From: Cladophialophora immunda
Taxonomy: Eukaryota; Ascomycota; Eurotiomycetes; Chaetothyriales; Herpotrichiellaceae
Length of the DNA stretch: 64,000 nucleotides
Direction of reading: 5' to 3'
Assembly: GCF_000835495.1 (NCBI RefSeq)
Contig: NW_015622544.1
Span: 4,802,855 to 4,866,854, forward strand
In this document: positions 1-12,494 of the stretch, piece after piece
How positions within the stretch are numbered: position 1 is the first letter of the stretch
How the letters are laid out: each line of letters begins with the position of its first letter
Made by a program: the position numbers and the translations under genes
The notes under the pieces: model-generated
Database searches by the model: none
What the model was told of the DNA's origin: nothing
Seen by the model: the letters and a program-made list of their open reading frames with translations, nothing else

Positions 1-512
1 GTATGTGGCCTTTCGGTCAATGCAAAACAACCGTAGAGGAGAATTGTCAATGAAGATCCCGAATTCAATCAATCCCCTGTCGTGAAAAGAAATCATGTTT
101 CTACAGAGGTCCTGCCTATGGCCTTGTCTAGAGTGTGTTCTCGCTTCAGCAGTGTGGCAGTTTGGAAGTTCTTACTGCACGTAGACGCTCTGGGACCGAA
201 GCTAATTAATCAATCATTGAATAAGCTGCCAACAGTGACTGCGGGACGAAGCGAACATCCACCAGCTACCTGGCAGCTTCAGACGCTGCTTGCGAATACG
301 CACTGGACATGATCTCAGATGTGTTTGAAGAGCATAGGTCGAATGGTGAGTCTCGTCTTGTCTCATTGACTTTCCGAAGACCGGAGCTAGTGCCGCTGCA
401 CCCCGCTCATTGCTTCGCCACGCAGCCCTCATTACTCCCATGGCACTTGGACTGGACTCTGAAGTTCTGAACCTCGAAAGCCATCCACCCCTTTCGGCAG
501 TACCTAGACGCC
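1..512. other. Upstream region without a recognised gene
   Basis: No open frame here shows a recognisable family signature or a plausible spliced model. It is the presumed 5' flank of the zinc-cluster regulator whose first ATG is at 513. Confidence 0.6.
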
Positions 513-2634
513 ATGTTCAGCATCATTCCCATAGGTCCTCGAAAAGCCGCAAACAGCGCGCCTCGCGCCTGCGATGCGTGTCGCTATCGAAAAGTCAGAG
601 TAAGAACATCTCCATGTTGAGTTATGCTTCTCGTGGATTTCGAGCTGATGTGGACTCGTGCTCGACGAGAAGTGTTCCAGCGCACATCAAAAGCCGTCTG
701 TGAATGCTCTTGTCGATGAGAAACCTTGCTCTCGCTGTATCTACTCCAATCGAGAATGTTGTTATACGGATCCACGTTGGAGGAGGAAGCAACCCGAGAA
801 TGGGTAAGCATTGTTCAATTCTTCCTTGTTCCTGTCGAAGACCTGGGCTCACCGGTTTCACCGATGCAGGGATACCTCAAGTACTCCCAATCCCAAAGGA
901 ACCCATGCTCAACGCAGGAAGCGGCAGGCAACGAATGTTCCGTGTTCTTCACCGGCAGATGCCACGCCAACGCCGCCTCATTTCACTGACGAATCCATTC
1001 CTGAGAATACCAGCCTCAACGGTCAAGACACTTCTGAGTGTGGACCTTTTGAATGGATGCCGGAAACTCTTTTCACAGATATCGGAGAACTCGATTTTAT
1101 GTTCCCAGAAAGACAAATTGAATTGGACGAATCCATGCAATGGATCGAGAGCTCAGCTCAAATGCTGCCAGACATCCTCACACCGTTTCCTACGGGAGGA
1201 TACAATTCCCCACCATCTGACCTCGACCAGCGGTCCCTTGATATGACTGCTGTCGTTTCGACTGCTGTGGGCCAAAAAAGCCATGTGGAGCCCAGCAATG
1301 TGGCCACCATAGAAGCTGACGGATCCCCTGGATTTTGTCAGGAAAGTGAGAGAGCTGTCAGCGATTTCATACAATTGTTGTATGTTGTGTTTCCAGTGAT
1401 CGATCGCGACTCGGTTTACAGGCAACTTGCCGCTGGGGACGGGGAAGCCGACCCTCAATTTCGGGCGTTGCTCTTGGCCATTCGTATGATGAACCAGGCG
1501 AGACAGTGGAGGATGACGGCGGCAAAGGACGCCGAAACGCCCCTGGTCGAGCTTATCCGACAGGTCGAGGTGGAAAGAACGCGCACAGATTTTGCCGAGA
1601 GCCCTTCTCTTGATACTGTTGTCACCAGTCTTTTCCTCTTCTGCGGCTACAGCGTTCTTGATCGCCACAATCGCTCATTTCTTTACTTGGAAGAGGCCAT
1701 CAACATCCTGGAGATGATATCGATCTCTGAGACCAATCTGGTGCCTATCAGAAACCCGAGATATGCACGAATCCAAATGGTTTTGTTCAATACCGAATCG
1801 GCAACGTACTCCATCTATGGTCGGAGCCGACGGCGTTCCCGGCGAGCTTTCGACCCGCTTCAGATCTACAGCCTTCTTCAGACCTCCATTGACGGAGATG
1901 AATTGGAGCAGAGAGCATATGCGCTCCTCCGTCGGTTAACTCGCATCCATTTCATGTCACTTCCAGGTTCTTCGAGATATCTCTTGGCACAACTTGGATT
2001 GCAATTGGCCAGGGACGAGTTCGGGATGACTTCGCAGGATTGGGCTTGCCTCCTCCAGGGCGCATCGGATACGAGTCACGACGAGCAACTCTTAGCGGGC
2101 TGGCGAAAGCAGACCGCTGACGTCCTCATATCATATCAATGGAGATGGCTTGAATTCATGGCAAGACATGTTTGCCCAGACGGGCGACAAACAGCTCCTT
2201 CTGCATTTTCCGATTCAGAGCCGGATTTCTTGCGGTCATTCTACGACGGGGCGCTGACAGTTCTGTCCTGCACTAGTGCTCTAAAGAATGGTGAACTTCG
2301 CAGCATAGGATTGGGCAAGCTGGTTGATATGACACTGATAGTGCACAGGCTTGTAGGCAGTCAGCATCTTGAGAGGGGACTGGACAAGTACAGGCACGTG
2401 TTGGTAGGATTGATCTCGACAATAACCACGTGGGATTTCGAGAAAGAATTCTCTTTGGTGCTGGCGGACTGCATCAATGAAGTCACTGGACTCAGTGCTC
2501 CTCGACAAAGTCCCTGGCGTTTTGCGAGCGCCGAAGTGGACACCGAAGGCATTGGGAGGAGCAACCTTGGAGTGAACGGCTTGCAACCTACAGATCTGGA
2601 AGGGTTCCATTTTTCTCGGCGGATGGATGGCTAA
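513..2634 (+). CDS. Zn2Cys6 fungal transcription factor
   Basis: Model: exons 513-599, 673-803 and 870-2634 (660 aa). It is probably a nuclear pathway-specific regulator. The zinc cluster is split by intron 1. Cysteines fall at about residues 20, 23, 30, 48, 51 and 58, spacing C-x2-C-x6-C-x17-C-x2-C-x6-C. The 17-residue middle loop is longer than the common 5-12, and it depends on the acceptor AG at 671-672, which is the choice that supplies the third Cys. The ATG at 513 is the in-frame start just before the basic/Cys segment. Intron 2 (66 bp) joins in phase 2 to one long exon holding an acidic/Ser-rich linker and a fungal middle-homology region (roughly residues 180-520). The target is unknown. 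The next gene downstream, an AtuA-like gene, is decayed, so any local target may be gone. Confidence 0.85.
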
Positions 2635-2938
2635 TGGGACCACGGAAATGAAATTCCTCATGCTGCTCTCTCAATTGAAGTACCAACATGGTGCCGGCCA
2701 GTAACGTCTGGGAAAGGCTCTCGGCCCTCGACTTACTATTTGGGAAATTTCCAGCCGATCCCCACCTGTCGGCATTTCAGGTCAGAATTATGCCTGGTCC
2801 CTGCCTCCGATGTTCGGTTCAGGAAAGGCCTACTCAAGTATCTTTGAGACGGACAGATCGATGTGATAGCGGCCATCAGATCTCTCTACAAGAACATCTC
2901 ATGCCAATTCCCTTACGGCCCTCCGGCATCACGGGACC

Positions 2939-4849
2939 ATGTTGCCTAAACAGAAAGACGAAATTAGAATCTTTACACCAAGCCCTATTCTAGGCTATGG
3001 GTATGATGCCGACGAGTTCGCGTATGGAGTCGTCGAGTGCGGCGCCGATGCAATCATCGTCGATGCAGGGTCAACGGATCTGGGACCATTCAACCTCGGG
3101 GCTGGGACGACCCTTTACGGGTATGATTCGTACGTCAGAGGCCTCACGCTCATTCTGGACGCCTGTTTCCATCTCAAGGTGAAAGTGTACATCAGTTCGG
3201 CCGGAGGAGGTGGTAGCAATCAACATGTGGATGATCTCAAGTCCATCGTGTCGGAGATTGCGACTCAAAGGAATTGGACATTTGAGGTTGCCTCAATCAA
3301 GGCGGAAATATCCAGAGAAACAATACACAGAAAACTACGAGAGGGCCTGGTTCACCCCTTTAGACCCGTCCACGCTTTGACCCATGAACTTGTGGATGAC
3401 ACGATGAAGATTGTCGCTCAAATGGGTGCTGAGCCTTTCCTCGAGGCCATCCAAAGCTATCACGACCCCGATGTCATTGTCGCGGGGCGGGCCTATGACC
3501 CTACTCCATTCGCGGCTTTCTGTCTCAGTCGGGGCGTTGACCTCGGGGTGGCATGGCATGCTGGTAAGATTTCTGGAGTGCGGAGGCTTGTGTGCGGTAC
3601 CCAAAGGCCGATCCATGCTCGCCACGGTGCGGAAAGCGAGCTTCGATCACACTCCTGTCAACCCAATGCAACGCTGTACACCCCTCTCGGTCGCTGCACA
3701 CACATTTTACGAGAAGACTCGGCCCAACCGGCTCCCGGGACCGGGGGGTTGTACTACATCTGGAAGGGGCGAGATACGAACAGCTCGATGATGGTCAAAC
3801 GACCAGAGTCTGTGGTTCCTCATTTGTTCCCACGCCCATTTATCAAGTCAAACTCGAAGGCGTCCAGATGCTAAGATATCGGGCTTGCTTTTTCGGTGGC
3901 ATTCGGGACCCCATCCTGATATCCTGTCTGGATGGGTTCCTGGATGAGGTGTGCCGATATGTAGAGACCCTGTATCCGGACCTCCATCAATCGGAGCAAT
4001 GCCAACTCATCTTTCGAGTTTTCGGGCGGGATGGGGTCATGGGGCCACTTGAGCCCGACCCTGCTCCTTCACATGAAGTTGCATTACTCGGAGAATTCTC
4101 GCACCCAGCCCAGATCGTGCATTATGCATTGCCAATTCCGCACGAACGGTCTGTCTTCACAATTCCTACGAGAACCAGCTTGCTACTTCTGGAAACGTGG
4201 CCTTCCCCCTCTGACCTCAAGAGCAGGCCGTTGGACCTACGTTCGGGTGGAGTATCTACCATCTTCTCGACATCGACGACCCTCTGCAGCTCTTTCCTAT
4301 TTCTTACTCAAAGGTTGGAAGGCGCTCCATTTCCAACCTCGTTTCACAGATCAAGAAGACCAGCACATTGCCTCGCTGGAAGCCCTCTACTGCTATCAAT
4401 CCGAAACCACAACCACTCACTGGTAAGAAAAAGTCACCCTTATGGCCACAAGTCACGGCTAACAAGTGTTCCACAGTCAAAAATGGTCTCCGTTCCGAAG
4501 AGGCCGTACTTCTTCGAGACATTGCCCAAGTCATCCGGAGCAAAGACTCGGGCCCCTTTGAGCTCACCTTCGACGTCCTGTTTGACTCCAAGGAGGCCTA
4601 TGACCGTGTCCGCGCGGCAAATTTGCTGACAGCAGACACGGTCAAGACTCTGTTCCACATTGGTGACAAGGAGATATTAGCCTTGCAATTCTTCGAGCCA
4701 GCTCTCGGCTGGAAATGTACCATCGCGAGACCTTGGGCACAGGGTTCTCTGGAGAGAGAGACGTGCTGGGTACACAGCAGCATGTGCCGTTGGTCGATCT
4801 CATGATTCCAGGGACGTTGTCACGGCCGTCCAAGAGAGAAGCAGGCTAA
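2939..4849 (+). pseudogene. Decayed AtuA/DUF1446-DUF4387 gene
   Basis: Translation in shifting frames matches the fungal acyclic-terpene-utilisation family: an AtuA-like domain followed by a DUF4387-like tail. The intact first part (2939 to about 3570) has the Gly-rich SSAGGGGSN stretch and GRAYDP. The frame then breaks: an extra base near 3571 before ECGGLCAVP, another near 3750 before LHLEGARYE, one base lost near 4094, an in-frame TGA at 4212-4214, and one base lost near 4752 in the DUF4387 tail (RDIAQVIRSK, FFEPALGWK). A normal-looking intron (about 4423-4477) remains between the domains, and the last frame ends at TAA 4847-4849. Single-base lesions spread along the gene argue against introns. 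Either the gene is dead or this stretch has sequencing errors. AtuA-family proteins are linked to acyclic terpene or acyl-CoA catabolism in bacteria; the fungal role is not settled. Confidence 0.8.
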
Positions 4850-6061
4850 TAGCAAGGCTACCTCTCAGCCTTGCGTTCGCTAATAAGACCTCGTTACGAG
4901 ATAGCTGTCTTCGTGATAAGATCGTATATGTTACGAGACCGCTTATACGGCCAGGAGGACCCTGCCTACAAGAAAGGTATGTGCGACAGGAGCTCCGAAT
5001 GGTGTGACATTTTGCCCCCTTGGCAGGGATTTTGTAAGTGTAATGACGACCGCAGAGGCCTGCACCGCATCCGTAAAGCCTCTGATACGGCCACGTAGAC
5101 TATATAGTCTGACGGTCCCCCGGACCCTTCAGAAATAGAACCATGTCCTCCAACTTGAGTCACATCTGGTAGCAACGCCAACTGGACAGCCTTCGCGGGC
5201 CTCTGCGTTCTTTAAACGGCAAGGAACGCCGTCCTTCAATCCAACAGGGCCATCGCGACCGCCAGAACGGCGGCGGTCTCAGGAAACCGATGGCCTGACA
5301 AACCTATTATCATCGAATACTTTATAAACACCTACCGGAGGACCGCAGACCCTACTAGAGGAGTCCTTCTCAGAGTAGTCCTCGACCTTTACAGCGGGGG
5401 ATAGGCTTAACCCTAACAACCCTTCTGTAATGGGAAAGGTGGAAAGGGGATCTGAGGTGCTAGGTGGACGAGCAACGTGATTGGTCGACATTTAGCTATA
5501 CATTGTACAGGCAAACGATCCTACTCTCTGATTGGTTGGTTCGGGAGGTGCCACTCTGGGTTGGTGGTCTTTCTTTTTGTCAAGAAGGGCTCGCCAGCGA
5601 ACTATCTGATAAGTATATTGCCTATCTATAGGCGCAGAACGACAGCGATTCCAAAGCTGGGGAGCTTCGAAAGGTAGCCTACGACTCGTACGCTTATATA
5701 CACCCGACCCCTTGAGGTCTTGGCACCCCTTGTTCGTGACAAAAAGAGCGAGAGAAGCATTATCCTATAGAACTGGGGGATTCAGTCTCAGGTACTCAAC
5801 TGCCACTATCTTTTGTACAGAACACGTATGTGGACGCCTCGATTAGGTCGTCCAAGGATGGCATCCCCATTCTTCATAGACTACCTAGTCCTCGACGCTA
5901 TGGTTATGGTTGTCGCCACCAACGTCACTAATGCCTCTTTAAGCCTATATGATCCTCGATGCACAGTTTCAGGGCTGCACCCTCTTCTTAGAAAAGAAAG
6001 GCCGTCTCAACTTCTTCTCCCAAACACAAACATCTTTGTCATACCGGCTGTCAGATACCTT
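4850..6061. other. Gene-free interval next to the AtuA relic
   Basis: No conserved coding sequence was recognised in any frame. The part from 4929 to 5741 has LTR-like ends and is listed separately. The rest, up to the stop of the MFS gene, shows nothing I can name. Confidence 0.5.
4929..5741. repeat. Possible solo LTR or LTR fragment
   Basis: The stretch starts TGTTACGA and ends TCGTGACA, which is a terminal inverted repeat with one mismatch and the TG...CA ends of LTRs. It is about 813 bp long, non-coding and has a TATATA stretch near its 3' end. No target-site duplication is evident, no primer-binding site starting TGG follows it, and no gag/pol remnant was seen. The ends may be coincidental. 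Confidence 0.22.
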
Positions 6062-8004
6062 CTACATGGACCTCTTGCCGTAAGGCTCGAATGGGAAAGT
6101 CACTGCCACGACAGCCTAGTGAATGCAGTGTCAGTCATTGTAAATCAGGAAGGTCTGGAGGGACGCACCATGACAATGTAGAGTGCGGCGCAGATGTAGA
6201 TTGGTGCAGACGTGGCCGTGTCGGCGTACGCAGCAACAAACGCAGAGACCAAGCCCATGACTCTGTTGAAACCAACGGCGATTCCGTTCCCAGTGGCCCG
6301 ATGCGCAGACGGCAAGGACTGACGGTCCGGTCAGAGTGGATTTCTGTGAGGCAGCAGCCATTTGGTTCACGTACCTCGGGGGTATAGGCATAGAGCGTGC
6401 CGTAGTAAATGTTCACGAAGAAGTAAATCGAGCAAGTAAAAGCAATGTTCTGGGCAGGAGTCCGCACAGCCGTGTAGGCGAAGAAGAACGTCATGGAACA
6501 GAGGGCGCCGATGGCCATGGTGTACTTGCGACCGAGCCACTTGAGATTACACATGAACCCAGCGGCAACGGGGCCGAAGATGCCCACGGTGTTGGTAATC
6601 ATATAGTTGCGCCACTGGTAATAAGGACCGGGCTGTCCAACTTGGGCGCCGCGGCTAGCGAGAAATTCAGGGAGGAAGACGTAGAAAAGCGGGTACGCGA
6701 GGCCTGAAGGAAGTCAGCAAAACATCACTTTTCATCTCTATAGACCGAGGACAGTTATTACCAATTAAGAGCCAAGAAAACCAAATCATCGCGGTTGAAA
6801 TGCCCAGTTTCTTGGTTGCGAAGAGTCCTCGCAAATGAGCCATGAACTCGCTGAAGCCGTACCTTGCTTTCCCGTAAGTGGGCAGGATTGTTCCGCAGGC
6901 CTCAAGCTCCTCAACAGTCAAACTGCACGGTCGCTTGTACGTCTGAGCGATCTCCTGGAAGGTACGGACGACATCTGCATCTTGGCCTTTGGCGAGAAGG
7001 TATTTGGGAGATTCTTTGAGCCGAATCACCGTCACCCGCAGTATGCTAAGGACGAAAACCAAAGCTCCGTTGCCGAACCAAACATATCGCCAGCCCTGCC
7101 TCATGAGATTAGAACAGGTTAACACTCACGATTGCGAGACCATGATTACCATGTTATTCGAACGGGTGCAGGTTGCAGCCTCGGTGCAGATAAATTGAGG
7201 TAGAGAAAGGAGAGGCCATGCGAAGGCAGCGCCAATGACGGGAGCGAGCCCCCACCAACAGGCCATAAGAGTGAGAAGCCATTGTTTATTGCCCGGGAGG
7301 AATTCGAGGAAGACAGTCGTGTCGAGGACAAGGTTGCCGCCCGCACCGAAGGCAGTCAGGGCAGTAAACGTGCCCAGGGCGTACCAGTTAGGCGACGCTC
7401 CGGCCACGATTGCGAAGACGGAGCAAATAAAGAGGGAGGTGTTGAAGGCGAAGCGGCGGCCCACGACATCCGCACCTTCAGGTATATTCAGGACAGAGTC
7501 CTATATGTAGTTTCCGATCGAGGGCTCTCTTACCTAGTCCCCAAAATAGAGCTCCCACCAACATTCCCGAGTAGGCAGCGACAGTGAGGCCGTAGGAGAA
7601 AGACGGTTGAAATTCCAGGGCAGCCTGGCCGGCAGTCACGGACTGCAACAAGAGGACGAGGGAATCCGCGGCGTATCCGAATCCATTGAGAAAGAATAGT
7701 TTCAGGTGCATGTTGGTCCAGCCGATCTCGTCAATTGTCTGGGGAAGAGCGTCAGCACGGATGTATCGCGGGACTTTGCCATGAAGAGACGTGATACCCT
7801 GTTCAGCAGTCTCATTTTCGCATCCAAGGCGGCGTCCACCTCACCCATAGAGAAGATTTGCCCTTCCTCGGTAGCTCCATCAATAGAAATGGGAGAGATG
7901 CTGGCGCGCAGTTCATGTCCGAGGCCAAAATATGGCTTTTGGGCAGCGTGCTTCTCATCCTCACCGGCGACAACCTCCTGCTTGAGGATTGTTCCGATCG
8001 CCAT
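6062..8004 (-). CDS. SVOP-like MFS transporter
   Basis: Model on the minus strand: exons 8004-7798, 7738-7534, 7475-7150, 7095-6762, 6703-6375, 6318-6169 and 6115-6062 (534 aa). The six introns are 53-59 bp and all phases agree. It is a 12-helix plasma-membrane carrier of the fungal sugar-transporter/SVOP-like type. After a hydrophilic N-terminus come LNGFGYAADS (helix 1), a first-loop GADVVGRR, the diagnostic VFLEFLPGNKQWLL segment of helix 4, the CWWG helix, and RLKESPKYLL before the central loop. The second half has GRKYTMAIGA, and the last exon is short and ends PFEPYGKRS-like. Relatives carry organic acids, aromatic acids or nicotinate, so the substrate cannot be assigned. Its start is 765 bp from the divergent FAD oxidoreductase, which suggests co-regulation. 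Confidence 0.92.
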
Positions 8005-8769
8005 TTTGATGTCGTAGGTGACTATATGAACACAGCTGCTCTAGCTTTTGGTATATTTGGGAGTGTTGCAACTGAAGCGAGCAAAACGAAGTCACTCTGC
8101 AACGCGCAGACAGTGTGATGGGGCGAACATCGGGTGTAGAACGTGGGACTGGGTTGGGTTTATCAAGGACCCCAGGTCGACTTTTCTGCTTGACACCAAT
8201 GCTCTCCCAGCAACGCCGACCTAGGAAGCCACTGCCCTGGTCCCCATGCCAGATCGTTTCGATGGGGCCCATCTCGAGCCGCGCAAGGGGCCCCCGCGAC
8301 CACCCATATCGAGCTCCCGTCACCAAACCTGGGGTCAGTCAGATAAGCCGGGCTAGGCAAGGGTGCTTCGAGAGCTAGAGTGCTGGGAAGGACAGACGGC
8401 TCAAAGACGTGAAGGGCTTGGTAAGAGACTTCCTGCAGGCGGATGGCACGATGGATCAGCATGGCGGTGCAAAGGCCGTCCTCGGGGACACTAAACACTC
8501 GCCGACCGTACAAAATCCCGTTCATGTGACCGGCTGTCCAGCGACCAGGCTGACCGTCTGTTCGAGTTCCCATGCTCAATATGGCCCCCTGCAGTCAATT
8601 CGAATGCAGGTGAAGCGACAGACAGATAAGTTGAATGCAAGCTATCTACGCTAAGATAGTTGTTTGATATAGGGAGCAAGATAAGCAACACAATCCAGGG
8701 ATCTCGCCTCCTCCTCCCGGGTTTCCTCCAAAAGATGCAAGAGCTTTAGAAGGACCTCAGCTACCAACA
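8005..8769. promoter_or_regulatory. Shared promoter region of a divergent gene pair
   Basis: This 765-bp intergenic interval separates the starts of the MFS carrier (minus) and the FAD oxidoreductase (plus). I found no coding sequence in it. Both promoters must lie here, so a common regulator site is plausible. No specific operator was identified. Confidence 0.5.
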
Positions 8770-10161
8770 ATGGCGCCGCCCTCAAAGCAAGACGCCATCG
8801 TCATCGTCGGCGCCGGTGTCTTTGGCCTCTCGACTGCCCTGAGTCTTGCGCAGAGAAATTTCACCGATGTCACCGTTCTCGATCGCATGGCACCCCCGGT
8901 GCCGGATGGAAGCAGCTGCGACATATCGCGAATCGTGCGTAGCGACTACTCCGACCCGTTCTACGCCCGCATGGCGAAAGAGGCGCTGGAGGCCTGGCGG
9001 GCGGGACCCTTTGCGAATCTATACCACAACTCGGGCTTCGTGTTGACCTCCGAATCTCGGCCAGACGCGTTTCTGGAGAAGCTCAAGGGGGTCCTCGCAG
9101 GGCAGGACATCCCTTATGAAAGCTTCAACAGCAGCAGTGAGCTGAAACGGAAGTTTCCATCCCTGAATGAAATCCAGACAGACTTTGGCGGTTATTTGAA
9201 TCCCAATGGAGGCTGGGCGGATGCTGCGGCCTCGATTTCTCGGTTGGCGACCCTGTGTACCGAGAAAGGAGTCTCTATCATCACTGGACCCAGAGGGACA
9301 GTCAAGTCTATGAGAATCACGAACTCCCGAATCGAGGGCGTCAATGTCGCTCTGGGCCCTCCTGTTCTTGGATCGAGAGTTATTCTCGCCACCGGCGCGT
9401 GGACAAATGGCCTCTTGGACTTGATATATGCTATGTCTTCCTCTGGGCAGCCCGTCGGGTTCATCCAACTGACTCCGGAAGAGGCACACAGCATTTCCAA
9501 AATGCCAACCCTCATCAACATGACATCGGGATTCTTTGTATTCCCTCCCACCCCGGGCACGAACATCCTCAAGGTGGCCTGCCACAGCCACGGCTTCGAG
9601 ACCAGGCAGCCCGTAGATGGCACCGACCGAACCATATCTGCGCCCAAACGGGACTTGAACAACGCGACCTCCTTTTTCATCCCGGAATCCGCGGATTCTG
9701 CGCTCCGGCACGGTCTGAGACAGATCCTGCCTCGGTTTGCGGACAGACCATGGATAAGGCGCCGGCTTTGCTGGTACACCGATACCCCTGAAGGCAACTT
9801 TGTGGTCGATCATCACCCGTCTATTGAAGGGCTGTTCATCGCGGCGGGAGGAGCAGGGCAGTAAGTTTGCCAACAAAACGCTTTCCACCCCCCCCCCCCC
9901 AACAAAATTGTACAAAACAAACACAATGATCAGTTTCATGTGGGCCGTCGTCGCTAATAGCTTTGCAGCGGCTTTAAGTTTCTTCCGATCCTCGGGAATT
10001 ATATCTCGGACTGCTTTGAAGAGAAGGCGTCGGTGGAGGTGAGGGAGAAGTGGAGGCTGAGAAGCGACCCTGGCGTTAGACTCCCCTTCGTGTGCAACGA
10101 TGGAAGTCGTCGGGGGCCGCCTCGCAGAGTGCTCTCGAAGTTTGAGCAGGCACGCCTCTGA
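8770..10161 (+). CDS. Sarcosine-oxidase-like FAD oxidoreductase
   Basis: Exons 8770-9860 and 9969-10161 (427 aa). DAO-fold flavoenzyme of the MSOX/fructosyl-amine-oxidase/L-pipecolate-oxidase group, which oxidises secondary amines (N-methyl amino acids, Amadori compounds, imino acids) with release of H2O2. The N-terminus has the FAD dinucleotide motif VGAGVFGLS at about residues 14-22. The family RIVRSDYSD segment follows. CWYTDTPEGNF near residue 334 contains the Cys that binds FAD covalently in MSOX-type enzymes. The GGAGHGFKFLP end of the FAD site is split by the intron: the last codon of exon 1 is completed at 9969 to give His. That intron (108 bp) carries a run of more than 12 C. There is no PTS1 tripeptide at the C-terminus (ends ARL, close to but not a canonical SKL variant; weak peroxisomal targeting is possible). 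It diverges from the MFS carrier. Confidence 0.9.
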
Positions 10162-10426
10162 AGAGGGCCAAACAGTACTTGAAAGGAGCAGCGGACGTCT
10201 TGAATGTCCGTGACGGGAAGATGACACATGCCTCGGGATGCTATGAACTGCTAGCGAGTCGATGCAACCATCCTAGGTAACCTGCTGGAAGATTCAAAAT
10301 CTATATTTCTCTACCTCTCTCCAGATAAGTCATACGTTGCCCTGTAGAGACGCTCTTTCTCCAAGCAGATAGCAACGGAACGAAAACGACTGCTTCCAGA
10401 AGTGACCTGGCCTAAGTCTCTCGAAA

Positions 10427-12494
10427 CTACACACTGAATGCGATAGCACCCGACAAGAAATCCGCTTGAGGTGTGTTCACGTCTCCCCAGTCCCTTTCCC
10501 AATGAGCGGGAACGTTCTGTTCTTCAGAGAAGTTGGTTCCCTCCGGATCGACACGACTCGTTGCAGCGTTTACTTCCACTTCTCCATTAATGCGAGAATG
10601 AAGTCGCTCCTTGGTTGTCGGGCTTTGTCGGTTCTGAACACGCTGCAGAGCTTCCAGGGGTAAATTGGGATGTGGCTTGATGTAGTAGCTCAAATCAGGT
10701 GCTTCGTCTCTTTCGAGATGAGAGAACCCCTGGCCCCAGTAGGTGAATTGGTTCGTGCTGTACCGCCACTCAAAGTCCTCCCATCGATCGGACTCGAGGA
10801 ATTCGCGATAATGCAGCCCACTGCCAGGCCAGATGGCTGTAACCCTGCCGTGATGGTTCTTGAACCAGGATCGACAGCTTCCGGTCCAGACTAGGTTCTC
10901 CATGGCCTTTCCGGCGTGGTCGTTGAAGTCGTCCTGCACCGATTGTCGGACATCGAAAGACGAGGCTTGCTGGACTCTCATCTTTCGGATCATCCGCACA
11001 AAGAAATCAGCTGTCCCCTCCAGGATGCCCATCAGACTGCCGTTGGAAATGGGTGTGTTGGGTCCGAGGAAGATGAGATAGTTCGGGAAGCCAGACACGG
11101 CGAGACCGCAGTAAGATGCCGGTTCCTCTTTCCACAGCTCCCTAAGATCGCGGCCGCCGGAGCCGAGAATAGGAAACCGGGGTCTGAACGATGTATCGAA
11201 GCCCGTAGCCGCAATCAGGACGTCTGCAGGCCTCATCTTCCCCGAGGCGTCCTGTATGCCCTCCGGTGTGACCGTCTGAATGGACTCGAAGACAGGTGTA
11301 ACGTTGTTCTGCTGCAGAGCCTCGAGGTATCTTTCGCCAGGATTAAGGCGCCGACAACCGGCTTCAAACGACGGGATCAGCTTCTGTTGTAAGTCTACGC
11401 TGCGGATGAGCTCCTTCATCCGTTTTTCGATCCGCGAGCGCATTTCACGCTGCCTCTCGCTGCCTTTTAAAAAGGCCCCGAACATGGCGTTGAACGTGGC
11501 TTCCATCTCCTTGCGCATTTGAAGTGAATATTCGCCGTCTTCGACAAATCTAGCCTTCTCGTCTGCGGTGTAGGTGTGGTTGTGCTCGTTCGAGAAGTCG
11601 GCACCGCTCGGCGGAGTAATCCAAGATGGCGTCCGAATGTAAATATCGATGTGATGTGCATCTTTCTGCAGCGCTGGGAGCACTTGGATAGCGCTGGCAC
11701 CGGCACCAACTATCGCGAGCCTTTTGCCTGCGGTATCAACTCGGACATCCCAGGCAGCAGTGTGGACAATTTGTCCACCAAAGCTGTCCAGGCCTTTGAG
11801 TTCTGGGAACTTGGGGTTATTGAGGATTCCACTTGCATTGATCAAGATTTCACTCTCATATTCGCGTCCTCCTTCAATAGTCAAGCTCCATCGAGAGCAT
11901 CTTTCGTTCCACACTGCCTTTTCGACTCGGCTGTTGAGTATAATGAATCGATCTATCCGATAATGGAAGGTGACTGCCTTGAGATAAGACTGTATCTCGG
12001 CAGACGATGCATAGCTACAGACCTTCCTGTCAGATCGAAGGTTCAATAAGGACCTGACAAGGCAGCCTAGAAGGAAGATCTTCCCTTACAATTTTGACCA
12101 GTACGGATTGGGGCAGAAGCTGAATTGATAGATGTGGCTGGGCACATCACAGGCGCAGCCTTGCAAAGGTCAGCACAGAACACGACTCCCTCAACCCACG
12201 GCTCTCTACAGGCATACCTGGATATCGGTTCTCCCACCATGTCCCCCCCACGTCGCTGTTCTTCTCAAAGATCTTGATTTCGATAGAATCTCCAAAAGCT
12301 TCCTGAAGCTTAAAAGCTGTTTGACCCCAGAGTGAGCATGTTTGCCACGCGAGAATGAAGAACCGAAATCCTCGTACCCATCAAGATGCCCGACACTCTG
12401 TCAGTGAAGGGTGATTAGCCAGAACCATCAGTAGGCTTGTCACTTGGACTTCTTACCCTGCTCCGATGATGTTGCATCTTCGTCGTTGGGACAT
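10427..12494 (-). CDS. Baeyer-Villiger-type flavin monooxygenase
   Basis: Minus-strand exons 12494-12457, 12397-12378, 12316-12218, 12159-12090 and 12014-10427 (604 aa). Class B NADPH/FAD monooxygenase that converts ketones to esters or lactones. The first FAD motif GAGVSG (residues 11-16) is assembled across three exons, including a 20-bp micro-exon. GGTWWENRYPG and CACDVPSH follow. The BVMO fingerprint F-x-G-x3-H-x3-W-D is at about 154-165, and the NADPH motif GAGASA is near 179. ATGFD is also present. The start is ATG 12494, the only in-frame ATG just before the Rossmann strand. Length and motif order suit steroid- or cycloketone-monooxygenase relatives; the substrate is unknown. It diverges from the Rieske gene, with 539 bp between starts. 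Confidence 0.92.

Noticed and set aside
9019..10227. 402-codon minus-strand frame
   Set aside because: Antisense to the sarcosine-oxidase-like gene and without any family resemblance.
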